Positions 1 through 9,389 are shown, counted from the first letter of the stretch. The stretch is DNA of 64,000 nucleotides from Sporosarcina sp. PTS2304 (GCF_003351785.1 NZ_CP031230.1:310001-374000); one strand, 5' to 3'. Numbers and translations: made by a program. Notes: generated by a model from the sequence alone, not told the origin.

Positions 1-99
1 GAACGTGCGTTGACATTGCCGATTTTTCCACAGATGACGAATGAAGATGTCGATGATGTGGTGGAGTGTTTGAAGTCCGTGTTACATCCACTTAAATAA
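1..99 (+). CDS. C-terminal end of a DegT/DnrJ/EryC1/StrS-type sugar aminotransferase (5' end outside window)
   Basis: Open from base 1 to TAA at 97-99, giving 33 residues beginning ERALTLPIFPQ and ending VLHPLK. The pattern LxLPxFPxxTxEDVxxVV is the usual C-terminus of PLP-dependent sugar-nucleotide aminotransferases (DegT family, including PseC-type enzymes). It closely resembles the broken copy at 5002-5115 (shared LP..PQ.TNEDV). It precedes pgi and pgcA, so it is probably the last enzyme of a surface-polysaccharide or flagellar-sugar cluster. Only the tail is visible, so the substrate cannot be given. Confidence 0.6.
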   Translation, partial: ERALTLPIFPQMTNEDVDDVVECLKSVLHPLK

Positions 100-164
100 C
101 AGCTTTTTGTGTCGATATATAAAACATCACGTAATCTAACGGAATGAAGGGATTTGGATGCACT

Positions 165-1475
165 ATGAAACAGTTAAAACTAGATCTTTCATTAGTAGAG
201 ACCTTTTTACAACTAGATGAAATTCCTTCTTTTAGCGAAAAAGTACTAGCTACCCACCACTATATGCTAGAGGGGGCTACTAGCAAAAATCAGTTGCTTG
301 GCTGGCATAATTATCCGATGAAGGATCATCGGGGATTACTGTCTGCGATAAATGAATTGGCGACAGAAGTGAAGTTGCAAGCGAATCTTTGTGTAGTAAT
401 TGGGGTAGGAGGTTCGTTTCTTGGAGCTCGTGCCGTGCAGGAAGCGTTAACTCCTTATTTTGGCGTGCATGAAAATGGCGTAGAAGTCGTATATGCGGGA
501 CAGAATATGAGCGGTCCCTATTTGAAGCAATTACTTCGCTTTATGGATACGCGAGAAGTCTATGTCAATGTAATTTCAAAGTCGGGTACAACGATGGAAC
601 CTGCGCTTGCGTTTCGTGTGATGGAAGAGTATATGATTGCGCGCTATGGTGAGGAAGCGAAACAGCGAGTCATTGTGACAACTGATGCTGTGAAAGGTGC
701 GTTGCGTGAAACAGCTGAGAAAAAAGGCTATCGGACGTTTTCAATTGAGGAGACGATTGGTGGTCGGTACTCGGCTTTGACAGCTGTTGGATTATTTCCA
801 TTAGCGGTAGCGGGTATGGATATTTCTGCGCTGTTGGATGGAGCAAGGCAAGCTGCGCTAGAGTTGACTTCACCGCAGTTACACGATAATGATGCCTATC
901 GCTACGCAGTGATCCGCCACATTTTACATAAAAAAGGCTTTGACGTAGAGTTATTAGCATCTTACGAACCGGGACTTGCTTCTTTCCATGAATGGTGGAA
1001 ACAGTTATTTGGGGAAAGTGAAGGCAAGGAACAGAAAGGAATATTCCCTTCTTCGGTAGTGTTTTCCACAGATTTACATGCGATTGGTCAGTATATTCAA
1101 GAAGGACGTCGTATTATATTTGAGACGTTGATTCATTTTAACGAGCTAGAATGTGATTTGCCAGTTCCGTATTTGAGTGAAGATACCGATCAGTTGAACT
1201 ATATAGCTGGGCGTACGTTTAATGAAATTAATCGTTTATCTAAAGAAGGAACAGCTTTAGCTCACCATGAAGGTGGCGTACCGATCATTCAAATGGAGCT
1301 GGCTAGACTGGATGAATATCATATAGGGTACTTGATTTATTTCTTTATGAAGGCTTGCGCGATGAGTGCGTATTTACTGGAAGTCGATCCGTTTGACCAA
1401 CCAGGTGTAGATGCTTATAAACAGAAGATGCTGGACTTGTTGAAAGCGCCAGTTGTGACGCATGGAGGGAAGTAA
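165..1475 (+). CDS. pgi: Glucose-6-phosphate isomerase
   Basis: Interconverts glucose 6-phosphate and fructose 6-phosphate in the cytoplasm. The 436-residue protein has the sugar-binding loop VISKSGTT, the family signature GGRYSALT near residue 200, FGESEGK, and the C-terminal signature DPFDQPGVDAYK, so catalytic elements look intact. An in-frame ATG at 144 would add seven residues (MKGFGCT); ATG 165 was preferred because MKQLKLDLS resembles the normal family N-terminus, although the GAAGGG ribosome site is then rather far upstream. The stop abuts the GTG of pgcA. With the aminotransferase upstream and pgcA downstream it probably feeds sugar-nucleotide synthesis; a second central-metabolism pgi may exist elsewhere (inference). 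Confidence 0.93.
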   Translation: MKQLKLDLSLVETFLQLDEIPSFSEKVLATHHYMLEGATSKNQLLGWHNYPMKDHRGLLSAINELATEVKLQANLCVVIGVGGSFLGARAVQEALTPYFGVHENGVEVVYAGQNMSGPYLKQLLRFMDTREVYVNVISKSGTTMEPALAFRVMEEYMIARYGEEAKQRVIVTTDAVKGALRETAEKKGYRTFSIEETIGGRYSALTAVGLFPLAVAGMDISALLDGARQAALELTSPQLHDNDAYRYAVIRHILHKKGFDVELLASYEPGLASFHEWWKQLFGESEGKEQKGIFPSSVVFSTDLHAIGQYIQEGRRIIFETLIHFNELECDLPVPYLSEDTDQLNYIAGRTFNEINRLSKEGTALAHHEGGVPIIQMELARLDEYHIGYLIYFFMKACAMSAYLLEVDPFDQPGVDAYKQKMLDLLKAPVVTHGGK

Positions 1476-3221
1476 GTGAATACGTATAAAGAACGTTTTG
1501 AAAAGTGGAACGCATGTGAAAATATGCCGGAAAATTTACAGCTTGATCTGCAAGCGATTGCAAATGATTCTAAAGAAATTGAAGAACGTTTTTATCAATA
1601 TCTTTCGTTTGGAACAGGTGGAATGCGAGGGATTCTTGGCGCTGGAACGAACCGCATGAATGTGTTTACGATTCGAAGAGTAGCTGAAGGGTTAGCTTTA
1701 TATTTTGCTTCTATTGGAGAAGACGCCAAGAAGCGTGGAGTAGCGATTGCTTATGATACACGACACTTTTCACGGGAATTTGCGGAAGAGACAGCGAAAG
1801 TTCTAGGCAAGCACGGAATTGTGACGTATGTATTTGATGAAAGTCGTCCGACACCGGAATTGTCATTTGCGGTGCGCCATTTGGGTGCTTTTGCGGGGGT
1901 AGTCATTACCGCTAGTCATAATCCGAAGCAATATAACGGTTTTAAAGTGTATGGAGCTGATGGCGGGCAGTTGACCCCTGACGCAGCACGTACTATTACG
2001 AATTATATGAAAGAAATTGCAGATGAATTACTTCTTGAAGCAACAGACTTGGATTCACTAATAGAGCAAGGGATTTGTCGTTTCGTGTTGACAGAAATTG
2101 ATCGTGCGTATCAAGAGAAGTTACTTTCTCTGCGTGAACATACGAATGTATTGGAGGAGTTGAAAGTAGTCTATTCTCCACTTCATGGCTCGGGACTGAA
2201 ACCTATGCAAGACGGATTGAAAGCATTTGGTTGCCATAACGTCTGGATCGTAGAGGAGCAAGCGATACAGGATGGTAGCTTCCCGACAGTTGCCTATCCG
2301 AATCCAGAAGAAAGAGAAGCTTTTCAATTAGCTATTGCGTTAGGTGAAAAAAAGGATGCTGATTTGCTGATGGCAACGGATCCCGATGCTGATCGACTAG
2401 GGATTGCAGTGAAGACGAATGCAGGATATGAGTTATTGACGGGAAATCAGTTAGGTGCGTTGCTGTTGCACTATTTACTTGAAAGCAAGCAGTCTAAACA
2501 TACGCTACCTGAAAACGGTGTGTTGTTGAAGACGATCGTGACGTCAGAACTAGGTCGTGCAATTGCTGTGAAGTATGGTGTAGAAACTGTGGATACATTG
2601 ACAGGATTTAAATACATTGCAGAGAAGATCGAGGAGTATGATCAAACGAAAGAGCATACTTTTTTATTTGGTTATGAAGAAAGTTACGGCTATTTAATCG
2701 GTGATTTTGTGCGAGATAAAGATGCGGTACAGACCGCTTTAGTGACAGCGGAAATGGCTGGATATTATAAGAAGCGCGGACTGTCTTTACGTGAGGCGCT
2801 GGAGCAGTTGTATAGAGAATTTGGCTACTATAAAGAAGCGTTGCAGTCGATTACACTAGAAGGGAAGTCTGGTCAGGAAAAGATTATGAGTGTACTGAGT
2901 AATTTCCGCACTCATCCGCCCTCTTCAATTGCAGGAGTAGCTGTGACTACTGTGGAAGATTATGAAACAGGTATTTCATATGATGCGTCTGGTAGGAAGT
3001 CAAAACTGCGATTACCTAAAGAGAATGTTTTGAAATGGTTACTTGAAGATGGTTCATGGGTTTGTGTACGGCCTTCAGGGACAGAACCTAAGTGTAAGTT
3101 TTATTTTGGAGTAGTTCGTAAAGACGCGGTTGAAGCGCAAAATGTTCTGGATTCACTGCAGTTTGACTTGATAGAAAAAGTAGAGAATCTCCTAGACACG
3201 CTGAAGTTTTCTACATTATAA
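1476..3221 (+). CDS. pgcA: Alpha-phosphoglucomutase (phosphohexomutase family)
   Basis: Interconverts glucose 1-phosphate and glucose 6-phosphate, supplying precursor for UDP-glucose and wall or exopolysaccharide sugars. At 581 residues it is the length of Bacillus PgcA. The phosphoserine loop TASHNP lies near residue 145, the metal loop DPDADR near residue 302, the sugar loop FGYEESYGY further on, and the phosphate-binding RPSGTEPK near the C-terminus. It starts with GTG immediately after the pgi stop, with GGAGGG inside the pgi end as ribosome site, so the two are translationally linked. Confidence 0.93.
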   Translation: MNTYKERFEKWNACENMPENLQLDLQAIANDSKEIEERFYQYLSFGTGGMRGILGAGTNRMNVFTIRRVAEGLALYFASIGEDAKKRGVAIAYDTRHFSREFAEETAKVLGKHGIVTYVFDESRPTPELSFAVRHLGAFAGVVITASHNPKQYNGFKVYGADGGQLTPDAARTITNYMKEIADELLLEATDLDSLIEQGICRFVLTEIDRAYQEKLLSLREHTNVLEELKVVYSPLHGSGLKPMQDGLKAFGCHNVWIVEEQAIQDGSFPTVAYPNPEEREAFQLAIALGEKKDADLLMATDPDADRLGIAVKTNAGYELLTGNQLGALLLHYLLESKQSKHTLPENGVLLKTIVTSELGRAIAVKYGVETVDTLTGFKYIAEKIEEYDQTKEHTFLFGYEESYGYLIGDFVRDKDAVQTALVTAEMAGYYKKRGLSLREALEQLYREFGYYKEALQSITLEGKSGQEKIMSVLSNFRTHPPSSIAGVAVTTVEDYETGISYDASGRKSKLRLPKENVLKWLLEDGSWVCVRPSGTEPKCKFYFGVVRKDAVEAQNVLDSLQFDLIEKVENLLDTLKFSTL

Positions 3222-3252
3222 ATCATACAATATACAGTAAAGGTGTGAAAAC

Positions 3253-4473
3253 ATGAGCGGTAAAAATAGAGACATTATTTATCCGGACTACATAGCTGAA
3301 TTTGCATGTATCGGCTCGGCGTGTGAAGATACTTGTTGCGCTGGCTGGTTCGTGTCAGTGGACAAGGCGACGTATAAGAAATATCGGAACGTCAAAGATC
3401 CTGTCATGAAAAAGATGCTCAATGAAAACGTCAAAAGACATCGGTCGAAAGAAACAGAAGAAGAGTATGCGAAGATCAAGCTCGATGCAGAGGATAAGTG
3501 CACGTTATTAGATGAAGAACATTTATGTACGATTCATAAAGAATTGGGTTCTGAATTTCTGTCGAATACTTGTGCAATGTACCCACGTCTATTGAACAGT
3601 GTGGCTGGAGTCGTGGAGAAAAGTGCTACGCTATCCTGTCCCGAAGCAGCGCGTCTTATTTTGCTGAATCCGAATGGAATCCAATTTACGCAAGATCAGG
3701 AATCAGCTGATACGAGAGGGTTTGTAAAAAAAAGTCAGATGACTCCTCATCAGCAAAAGATTTTTTGGGATGTGCGGATTTTTATTATACAAGTAGTACA
3801 GTATAGGAAACTATCGATGGAAGACCGCTTGATCATCGTTGGTTTATTCCTTAGCCGGCTTGAGAAATTGTCGATAGATGAAAGAGAACAAAAATTACAA
3901 AGTATCATTACTGAGTTTACCGAACAAATGGGAGATGGTAGTTTATCAGCTTCTATTAAACAAATCCCAACAAATATTCCGTTCCAGATCAGTCTGTGTA
4001 AAAACTTGATTGAATTCCGTTCAAGTACGACTATCAAAAGCGATCGCTATAATGAGTGCATGAATGATATGGTGAGTGGTTTTGGTATGAACAGTGGAAT
4101 AAGTGACACGGAAGTATTGAAGAACTATGAAGTATCCTTGAGAGACTATTATGGACCATTTATGGATAAGCATGAATATATTTTAGAAAATTATGTTGTG
4201 AATCATGTATTTTCTAAGCTTTTTCCATTTGATAAAAAATCTATGATGGACAGTTTTCTTATGCTTGTGATCAACTTTGCGTTAGTAAAATTACATCTGA
4301 TCGGCATGGCGAAATATCACGAAGGATTGACGGAAGAGTTAGTGATTAAGTTGTTCCAGTCGATTGCAAAGACGATAGATCATAATAATGCATACTTGCA
4401 TACTGTTGAAAAAATGATTAAGCAGAATGGGTATGAAACGCTTGCTCATATGGCAGTGTTGGTGCGGAGTTAG
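3253..4473 (+). CDS. fliB: Flagellin lysine-N-methylase
   Basis: Resembles FliB, which N-methylates surface lysines of flagellin. The 406-residue protein opens with the cysteine-rich segment typical of the family: CxxxxCxxxCC near residues 18-28, followed by CTLLDEEHLCTIH and CAMYPR near residues 80-115. This cluster probably binds metal or an Fe-S centre. AAAGGTGTG precedes the ATG at normal spacing. It ends at a terminator at 4530 and lies beside a broken pseC-like gene and a DUF2920 gene, supporting a flagellin-modification setting. Flagellin itself is not in the window. Confidence 0.85.
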   Translation: MSGKNRDIIYPDYIAEFACIGSACEDTCCAGWFVSVDKATYKKYRNVKDPVMKKMLNENVKRHRSKETEEEYAKIKLDAEDKCTLLDEEHLCTIHKELGSEFLSNTCAMYPRLLNSVAGVVEKSATLSCPEAARLILLNPNGIQFTQDQESADTRGFVKKSQMTPHQQKIFWDVRIFIIQVVQYRKLSMEDRLIIVGLFLSRLEKLSIDEREQKLQSIITEFTEQMGDGSLSASIKQIPTNIPFQISLCKNLIEFRSSTTIKSDRYNECMNDMVSGFGMNSGISDTEVLKNYEVSLRDYYGPFMDKHEYILENYVVNHVFSKLFPFDKKSMMDSFLMLVINFALVKLHLIGMAKYHEGLTEELVIKLFQSIAKTIDHNNAYLHTVEKMIKQNGYETLAHMAVLVRS

Positions 4474-4529
4474 TTTTGTGTTGATTTGTGATATATAATG
4501 GCGTGTAGAAAAATTGTATTCAATTGGTA

Positions 4530-4562
4530 AAGAGTTTTGACAAAGGTTGAAGCTCTTTTTTT
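4530..4562 (+). terminator. Intrinsic terminator after fliB
   Basis: Arms 4530-4541 and 4546-4557 pair over 12 positions, three of them G-U, followed by a T run. Confidence 0.65.
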
Positions 4563-4717
4563 ATTGCCAACTTTTCATCATCTCAAAGTCAATGTAAATA
4601 ATATAATAAGAAGCACTCAATTTGCTATTCATTTGTAATTTCAAAAATGGTACTATTAGATTACTGCTTATTCATGTCAATATTACTATGCAGTTTTTAT
4701 TTTCACTGCAGGCGAAA

Positions 4718-4798
4718 GGTACCTGTGCGAAAGACTAACATGAATATTAGAATAATCATGTTAGTTTAAACAATCATGAAAGTTTGGCACACAGGTAC
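4718..4798. repeat. Nested palindromic element of about 80 bp
   Basis: The outer arms (4719-4736 and 4781-4798) are imperfect inverted copies built on GTACCTGTG. Inside, 4734-4748 and 4751-4765 form a 15-bp near-perfect palindrome (ACTAACATGA core, one mismatch, two-base loop). There is no coding capacity and no terminator-like T run. It lies directly upstream of the pseC remnant. It could be the scar or end of a mobile element; identity unknown. Confidence 0.5.
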
Positions 4799-4843
4799 TC
4801 AAAAACGATACCTAAACAGCTAGGAGCTTCACAATCGGGCTAG

Positions 4844-5115
4844 CATTTTTATATGATTCAATTAGATTCAAGCGTAATAAAGAAAAAGAGAAGGCAAGTA
4901 CTTGATGAGATGCGCACGACTAATATAGGTGTGCATGTGCATTATATCGTGGTTTTTTGGCTTCCTTACTATAAAAAGTTGGATATGAAATAGGTTTGTG
5001 TTCGGTGGCGCAGCAGTGGTGTGAAGATGCGCTTATGTTGCCGAGTCATCCGCAGTTGACTAATGAAGATGTGAAGTATATTGTTTATACATTTGCCGAT
5101 GTGTTGTACGACTAG
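4844..5115 (+). pseudogene. Frameshifted C-terminal remnant of a PseC-like aminotransferase
   Basis: In one frame, 4844-4996 reads HFYMIQLD, then DEMRTTNIGVHVHYI, then FWLPYYKKLDM before a stop. This matches the C-terminal region of PseC-type UDP-4-amino-sugar transaminases (ENIGVNVHYIPVY..PYYQKLGY). The match resumes in another frame from about 4981 (GYEIGLCSVAQQW..) to TAG at 5113-5115, with LMLPSHPQLTNEDV. The upstream two thirds of the gene, with the PLP lysine, are missing. So this is a decayed 3' fragment with at least one frameshift, left of a flagellin-modification-like gene. Family identification is from remembered motifs. Confidence 0.65.
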
Positions 5116-5241
5116 TACACTACGAATTGATGATATTAGAAATGTATATGAATGCCTTCCACCAAACTAACAGATTTAGCCAATAAAAGTTTATACAATA
5201 GCAATGTAGATAAAAAATACTATAGGCTCGGAGGAAATATC

Positions 5242-6330
5242 ATGTCAGAAAATCAAACAGTTAACATTGCTGCACATCCATCGATATATAATGGATCTAC
5301 TGGCAGAGAGCTACGTATAGACTTCTCGCTGCCCTCATCAGGTACAAATGAACAGACAGGGATACTATTACTGGTGCCAGGCTTCGGAGGAAATATCGAT
5401 TCAAAGGTATATAAAAAGATGCGCGAGCAATTCGCTGATAAATTTAATTTAGTGACAGTCCAATGTGCATTCTTTGGAGATCAATTTATGCAAGGAGCGG
5501 AAAACTTTACTCTTGATAATATTGATGCCTATATTCAAGAATATTTAACAAGAGAAGAAAAAGAAATTGTTTCTAAAGATACCAATCAACTGATGCGTTT
5601 TTTGTCTAAGCAGCAAATAACATTACCGGTTAAGGCAAAGATAGATGAAACTGAAGACATATTTAATGATATGGGAATTATGCAGGCAATCGATTTAATC
5701 ACTAGTTTAGAAGCGGTGAAGATTCTTCTTGAAGGAAATGGCTTAGCTTATAACAGTGATAAAATTATGGGTTACGGACATTCGCACGGAGCTTATTTAC
5801 TGCATTTAGTGAATCGCCTATCGCCGAATTTACTAACTAATATAATTGATAATTCTGGTTGGATTGAGCCTGCTTATTTAACGTCGAATCGTTACCTTTT
5901 TCAAAATATTGGAGAAATGACACTTCAATTAGAATTCGATTATTTAGCGAAAAGAATACTGAGCAGCGATTATTCATTTAACTTAAGTGATCTTTATGAT
6001 GGATTTGACAACCAAGCGAAAATTGTCGTCTTTCAAGGAACGAATGATAATTTAATTGATCACTATCAAAAAGAGCAAATTGTTAAAACGATTCCTCATG
6101 CGAGATTAGTATTGGTTAGTGAAGAACAAGTGGATGGAGAAGTTTTTAAATCGAATACACATGGTCTAAATGCTGATTTTTTAAATATGTTTCAATTAGC
6201 ATATAAAGAATTTAGTACAGAAGAGGTGAAAAGGAAATACACAGATAATACACTTGTTAAGATAGGCAACAGAGAAATAAAGGTTAATTATTCACAAGGT
6301 TTACCTATATTTTCTGTAAGTTTTAAATGA
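5242..6330 (+). CDS. DUF2920 family protein, alpha/beta-hydrolase-like
   Basis: A 362-residue protein resembling the DUF2920 family, members of which sit in Campylobacter flagellin-glycosylation loci. Function is not established. Visible features are a central strand ILLLVPGFGG, the nucleophile-elbow-like GYGHSHGAY near residue 180, FQGTNDNLIDHYQ near residue 263 and a late NTHGLN, together suggesting an alpha/beta-hydrolase fold. The start at 5242 is chosen because GGAGG sits nine bases upstream; the frame stays open back to 5152 but without a ribosome site. It follows the pseC remnant and fliB, so a role in flagellin sugar handling is inferred. Confidence 0.6.
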   Translation: MSENQTVNIAAHPSIYNGSTGRELRIDFSLPSSGTNEQTGILLLVPGFGGNIDSKVYKKMREQFADKFNLVTVQCAFFGDQFMQGAENFTLDNIDAYIQEYLTREEKEIVSKDTNQLMRFLSKQQITLPVKAKIDETEDIFNDMGIMQAIDLITSLEAVKILLEGNGLAYNSDKIMGYGHSHGAYLLHLVNRLSPNLLTNIIDNSGWIEPAYLTSNRYLFQNIGEMTLQLEFDYLAKRILSSDYSFNLSDLYDGFDNQAKIVVFQGTNDNLIDHYQKEQIVKTIPHARLVLVSEEQVDGEVFKSNTHGLNADFLNMFQLAYKEFSTEEVKRKYTDNTLVKIGNREIKVNYSQGLPIFSVSFK

Positions 6331-6494
6331 TAGTCACACACTTCTTTAGAGCTGTCTTCACGAATGCCGACCGCAATATATATTTGAGTCATTGTTATGA
6401 GCCTACACTAAATAATTTAATATAAAGCTAAAGTCGTTTAGCAGCCAAGTATGCTAAAATAACGTTACATTATAAAAAAACAGAGGTGCATAAA

Positions 6495-7313
6495 TTGTTC
6501 CCAATTGAAGAACTAACGTACATAAAAAGACTTGGCGGCCTGACGAATCTGAACTTCCTCGTTGCGCACAAAGGAAAAAAGTATGTTTTGCGTTTTCCAG
6601 CGCATGAACTCGAAACGATTATTGATCGTCAGCATGAAAAAGACAATCAAGAAATTGCAGCTGAAATCGGTGTCACGGTGCGGAATGTCGTGTTTACTAC
6701 TGATGGCATTAAAATGACGCCTTATTATGAAGCGACAGCGGATTTGACGCGGGAGATGTTTGTGACGCCGGAGTATTTAGAGAAAGTGGCGGCTGTGTTG
6801 TTTACGCTTCATTCGTCAACTCGAGAGTTTACGAATCGTTTTGATTATTGGGATGAGGTGGAGAAGTACAAGCGGACGTTGTCAGAACTTCCTTCGCTTT
6901 ATGTGTTGCTGGAGGAGCGGGTACGGAAGTTGATGGAAGGGGAGCGGCAAGAGTATGTACCGTGCCATATGGATTCGGTGACGGGCAATTTTATACATAA
7001 TGATGCGAGAGAGTTGCTGCTGATTGATTGGGAGTATAGCGCAAACTATTTGCCAGAGTGGGATTTAGCAGCGTTTATTTTGGAGCGTGAGTTGAGTGAG
7101 TCGGAGGAACAACAGCTACTCGATTTTTACGGTTTGCCGGAATCTGCGAAACAGTCACTTGATTTGCAAAAGATTAAAACAGACTTTCTTTGGTCGTTGT
7201 GGTCGCTCGTAAAAGAACAGGAAGATCCGTCGCTTGAAACGTATACGGCGAAGCGGACGGAGCGATTGCTGGAGAATTTGGAGCAGTATTATAGTTTGTA
7301 TGGGCATGAGTGA
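6495..7313 (+). CDS. Choline-kinase-like (APH-fold) phosphotransferase
   Basis: A 272-residue aminoglycoside/choline kinase-fold protein. It has an N-terminal nucleotide loop GGLTNLNFLV, the catalytic segment CHMDSVTGNF (HxDxxxxN type) and LLIDWEYSANYLPEWDLA, where DWEY is characteristic of the choline kinase/LicA branch. It probably phosphorylates choline or another small alcohol; the substrate cannot be settled. TTG at 6495 is preferred over GTG at 6486 because AGAGGTG (6482-6488) is then correctly spaced. It is a single gene between unrelated neighbours. Codon use is GC-richer than the DUF2920 gene just upstream, consistent with that neighbour being the foreign one. Confidence 0.7.
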   Translation: MFPIEELTYIKRLGGLTNLNFLVAHKGKKYVLRFPAHELETIIDRQHEKDNQEIAAEIGVTVRNVVFTTDGIKMTPYYEATADLTREMFVTPEYLEKVAAVLFTLHSSTREFTNRFDYWDEVEKYKRTLSELPSLYVLLEERVRKLMEGERQEYVPCHMDSVTGNFIHNDARELLLIDWEYSANYLPEWDLAAFILERELSESEEQQLLDFYGLPESAKQSLDLQKIKTDFLWSLWSLVKEQEDPSLETYTAKRTERLLENLEQYYSLYGHE

Positions 7314-7473
7314 TTGTGCTCGTATTGAGGTCAGCTAATACATTTTTTAACGAAACAAACTATTAAGGAATGCAAGAGTTGCTGGGATAATCCTTGTCCC
7401 TAGAATTAATATGATTGTAAGAAATATAGATGAACATATTCCGTCATATTGCGAGCACCACGCATTAAGTGCG

Positions 7474-7519
7474 AAAAAGGAAGCATCCTCCAATCAAGTG
7501 GATCGGGATGCTTCCTTTT
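7474..7519 (-). terminator. Terminator of the YjjG-family gene
   Basis: Inverted arms 7474-7488 and 7506-7519 (AAGGAAGCATCC type) form a strong hairpin just past the minus-strand stop, with T runs on both strands. Confidence 0.7.
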
Positions 7520-7522
7520 GTA

Positions 7523-8218
7523 TTAGTGTTTGACTAGCGATCGACCTACTGCAAATTCTTTCCACGAATGAATTTCATACGTTGGTTGAACCCCCGTAGT
7601 ATTTTCTTTCCGCTGCGGATTAAACCAACACGTATCAATTCCCGCATTGTTCCCGCCTTGTATATCAGATGTCAAAGAATCGCCAATCATGAGCACACGC
7701 GAACGATCAGTGACGCTGAGTTGCTTGAGAGCATAGTCGAATATTTCTGCTTGCGGTTTCTTGAAGCCAGTCTCTTCTGAAGCAATGATGGCTTCGAATG
7801 TATTATGAAGAGGGGAGCCTGCGATACGAGCTTGTTGTGCGACTGTAAAACCATTTGTTAAAATAGCGAGTCGATACTCTGCTAGTCCTGCAAGCACCTC
7901 TTCTACACCATCAATCAGATGGGATTCATGACCGAGATTTTCGATATACAGTTCTCCGAAACGTAGCGGATCAATGGGCAGATCATATTGTTCGAACAAA
8001 CGGCGGAAGCGTTCAGCTTTTAGTTCTTCCAATGTGATTTCTCCCTTTTCTAGTTGATCCCAAATAATCGTGCTGATGGCGCGGTAGCTATCGCGGTACG
8101 TTGCTAGTCCGTCGGGTAAGTCAAATGTAGCAAACGTTTTACCAAGTGCGTTTTTTTCCGTCTCGGCAAAATCGAATAATGTATCGTCTAAATCAAATAA
8201 TAATAAATCATATGTCAT
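7523..8218 (-). CDS. HAD hydrolase, YjjG-type pyrimidine 5'-nucleotidase
   Basis: A 231-residue HAD phosphatase. Motif I is FDLDDTLFDF at the N-terminus, motif II LTNGF near residue 120, and motif III/IV KKPQAEIF plus MIGDSLTSDIQGGNNAG near residue 180. The DLDDTLFDF start and helical cap fit the YjjG/YfnB subfamily, which dephosphorylates non-canonical pyrimidine nucleotides (house-cleaning). It is a single gene with its own downstream hairpin and lies tail-to-tail with the choline-kinase-like gene. Confidence 0.85.
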   Translation of the reverse strand: MTYDLLLFDLDDTLFDFAETEKNALGKTFATFDLPDGLATYRDSYRAISTIIWDQLEKGEITLEELKAERFRRLFEQYDLPIDPLRFGELYIENLGHESHLIDGVEEVLAGLAEYRLAILTNGFTVAQQARIAGSPLHNTFEAIIASEETGFKKPQAEIFDYALKQLSVTDRSRVLMIGDSLTSDIQGGNNAGIDTCWFNPQRKENTTGVQPTYEIHSWKEFAVGRSLVKH

Positions 8219-8331
8219 TACGTAAGACTCCTTTTTTACTAAGTAATATTAGTATAACATGTATAAGTGGATAAATAGAACTATTTAAACTGATTTGTTA
8301 AAAGGATATTACGTTATAAACAGGTTCATGA

Positions 8332-9099
8332 TTACTGCGCTGTATATCCACCGTCTAGCACGACAGCCTGCCCCGTAATTCCTTTTGCACTGTCACTCGC
8401 TAAATACAATGCCAAATCCGCGACTTCTTTAACGTCCAGCAAACGCTTTTGTGGGACTAACGGATAAATAATCTCTTCTAAAACTGATTCAACTGCCACT
8501 CTGCGCACATTTGCTAATTCTTCAAACTGATTCCGCACTAGCGGAGTATCTACGTATCCGGGACAAATCGCATTGACTGTGATGCCGTCTGTTGCGGTTT
8601 CGAGCGCCGCCACTTTTGTCAATCCGATAAGACCATGTTTTGATGAATTATATGCAGCTTTTCCAGCGAATCCAATCAATCCATTGATCGAAGCCATGTT
8701 CAAGATTCGGCCGAATTTTTGTGTTCTCATATGGGGTAATACTAATTTTGTCGTGATGAAAGGAGCGGTCAACATAATTTTTACGAGTTGTTCAAACTTT
8801 TCGGTGGAGAAATCTTCGAGTGCCGCCACATGCTGCATCCCCGCATTATTGATCAAAATATCGATTCTTCCAAAATGAGCAATCGTTTCATCGATCGCTT
8901 GTTGAATCGCTTGTTCTTTCGTGACATCACAAGCCAGACCGATTGCACTGCCGCCTATTGTGCTAGCTGATTCCTTCACTTTTTCTTCATTGATATCCGT
9001 TAACACGATGTGTGCGCCTGCTTGTGCGAATGCTTTGGCAATCTCATAGCCAATTCCGCGGGCAGCACCTGTAATGAATACTACTTTTTCTTTCACCAT
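8332..9099 (-). CDS. 3-hydroxybutyrate dehydrogenase (SDR family)
   Basis: A 255-residue short-chain dehydrogenase: NAD site TGAARGIG at residues 10-17, NNAGMQH near residue 87, catalytic Ser in MASINGL and YNSSK near residue 155. The NNAGMQHVA segment and ICPGYVDTPLV are typical of D-3-hydroxybutyrate dehydrogenase (BdhA/YxjF group), which oxidises 3-hydroxybutyrate to acetoacetate. A GGGGA ribosome site lies upstream of the ATG on the minus strand. It is divergent from comK. Substrate assignment rests on subfamily motifs. Confidence 0.8.
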   Translation of the reverse strand: MVKEKVVFITGAARGIGYEIAKAFAQAGAHIVLTDINEEKVKESASTIGGSAIGLACDVTKEQAIQQAIDETIAHFGRIDILINNAGMQHVAALEDFSTEKFEQLVKIMLTAPFITTKLVLPHMRTQKFGRILNMASINGLIGFAGKAAYNSSKHGLIGLTKVAALETATDGITVNAICPGYVDTPLVRNQFEELANVRRVAVESVLEEIIYPLVPQKRLLDVKEVADLALYLASDSAKGITGQAVVLDGGYTAQ

Positions 9100-9389
9100 A
9101 TTGCCATCCCCTTTATCTTTTCTATTGATAGCTAGTATGTAACTTAGTAATAAGTATTTAGATTAGACTGTATGAATGTGAAAATCTAGTAATTTGATCT
9201 ATAACGATAAATGAATGATGATTGTTGTCCGTATGTAGTAGGCGAGTGAACGTGTCATTCACCGAGCTTACTACTAGCTATTTTGCTTAGATCTGATCGT
9301 ATTTACTGAATAGAGAGTGGATCATGAGATAGTCTATTCGACATTATTCGGGATTATTTACTGTAAAGTCAGAATAGTGTAAATTAATG
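9100..9389. other. Non-coding interval between bdh and the comK promoter
   Basis: AT-rich, with no ORF supported by a ribosome site. It presumably carries the bdh promoter and upstream control sites for comK. No clear ComK box (AAAA-N5-TTTT) was found by eye. Confidence 0.5.

Noticed and set aside
5152-5241. N-terminal extension of the DUF2920 protein
   Set aside because: No ribosome site before ATG 5152, whereas GGAGG stands nine bases before ATG 5242.
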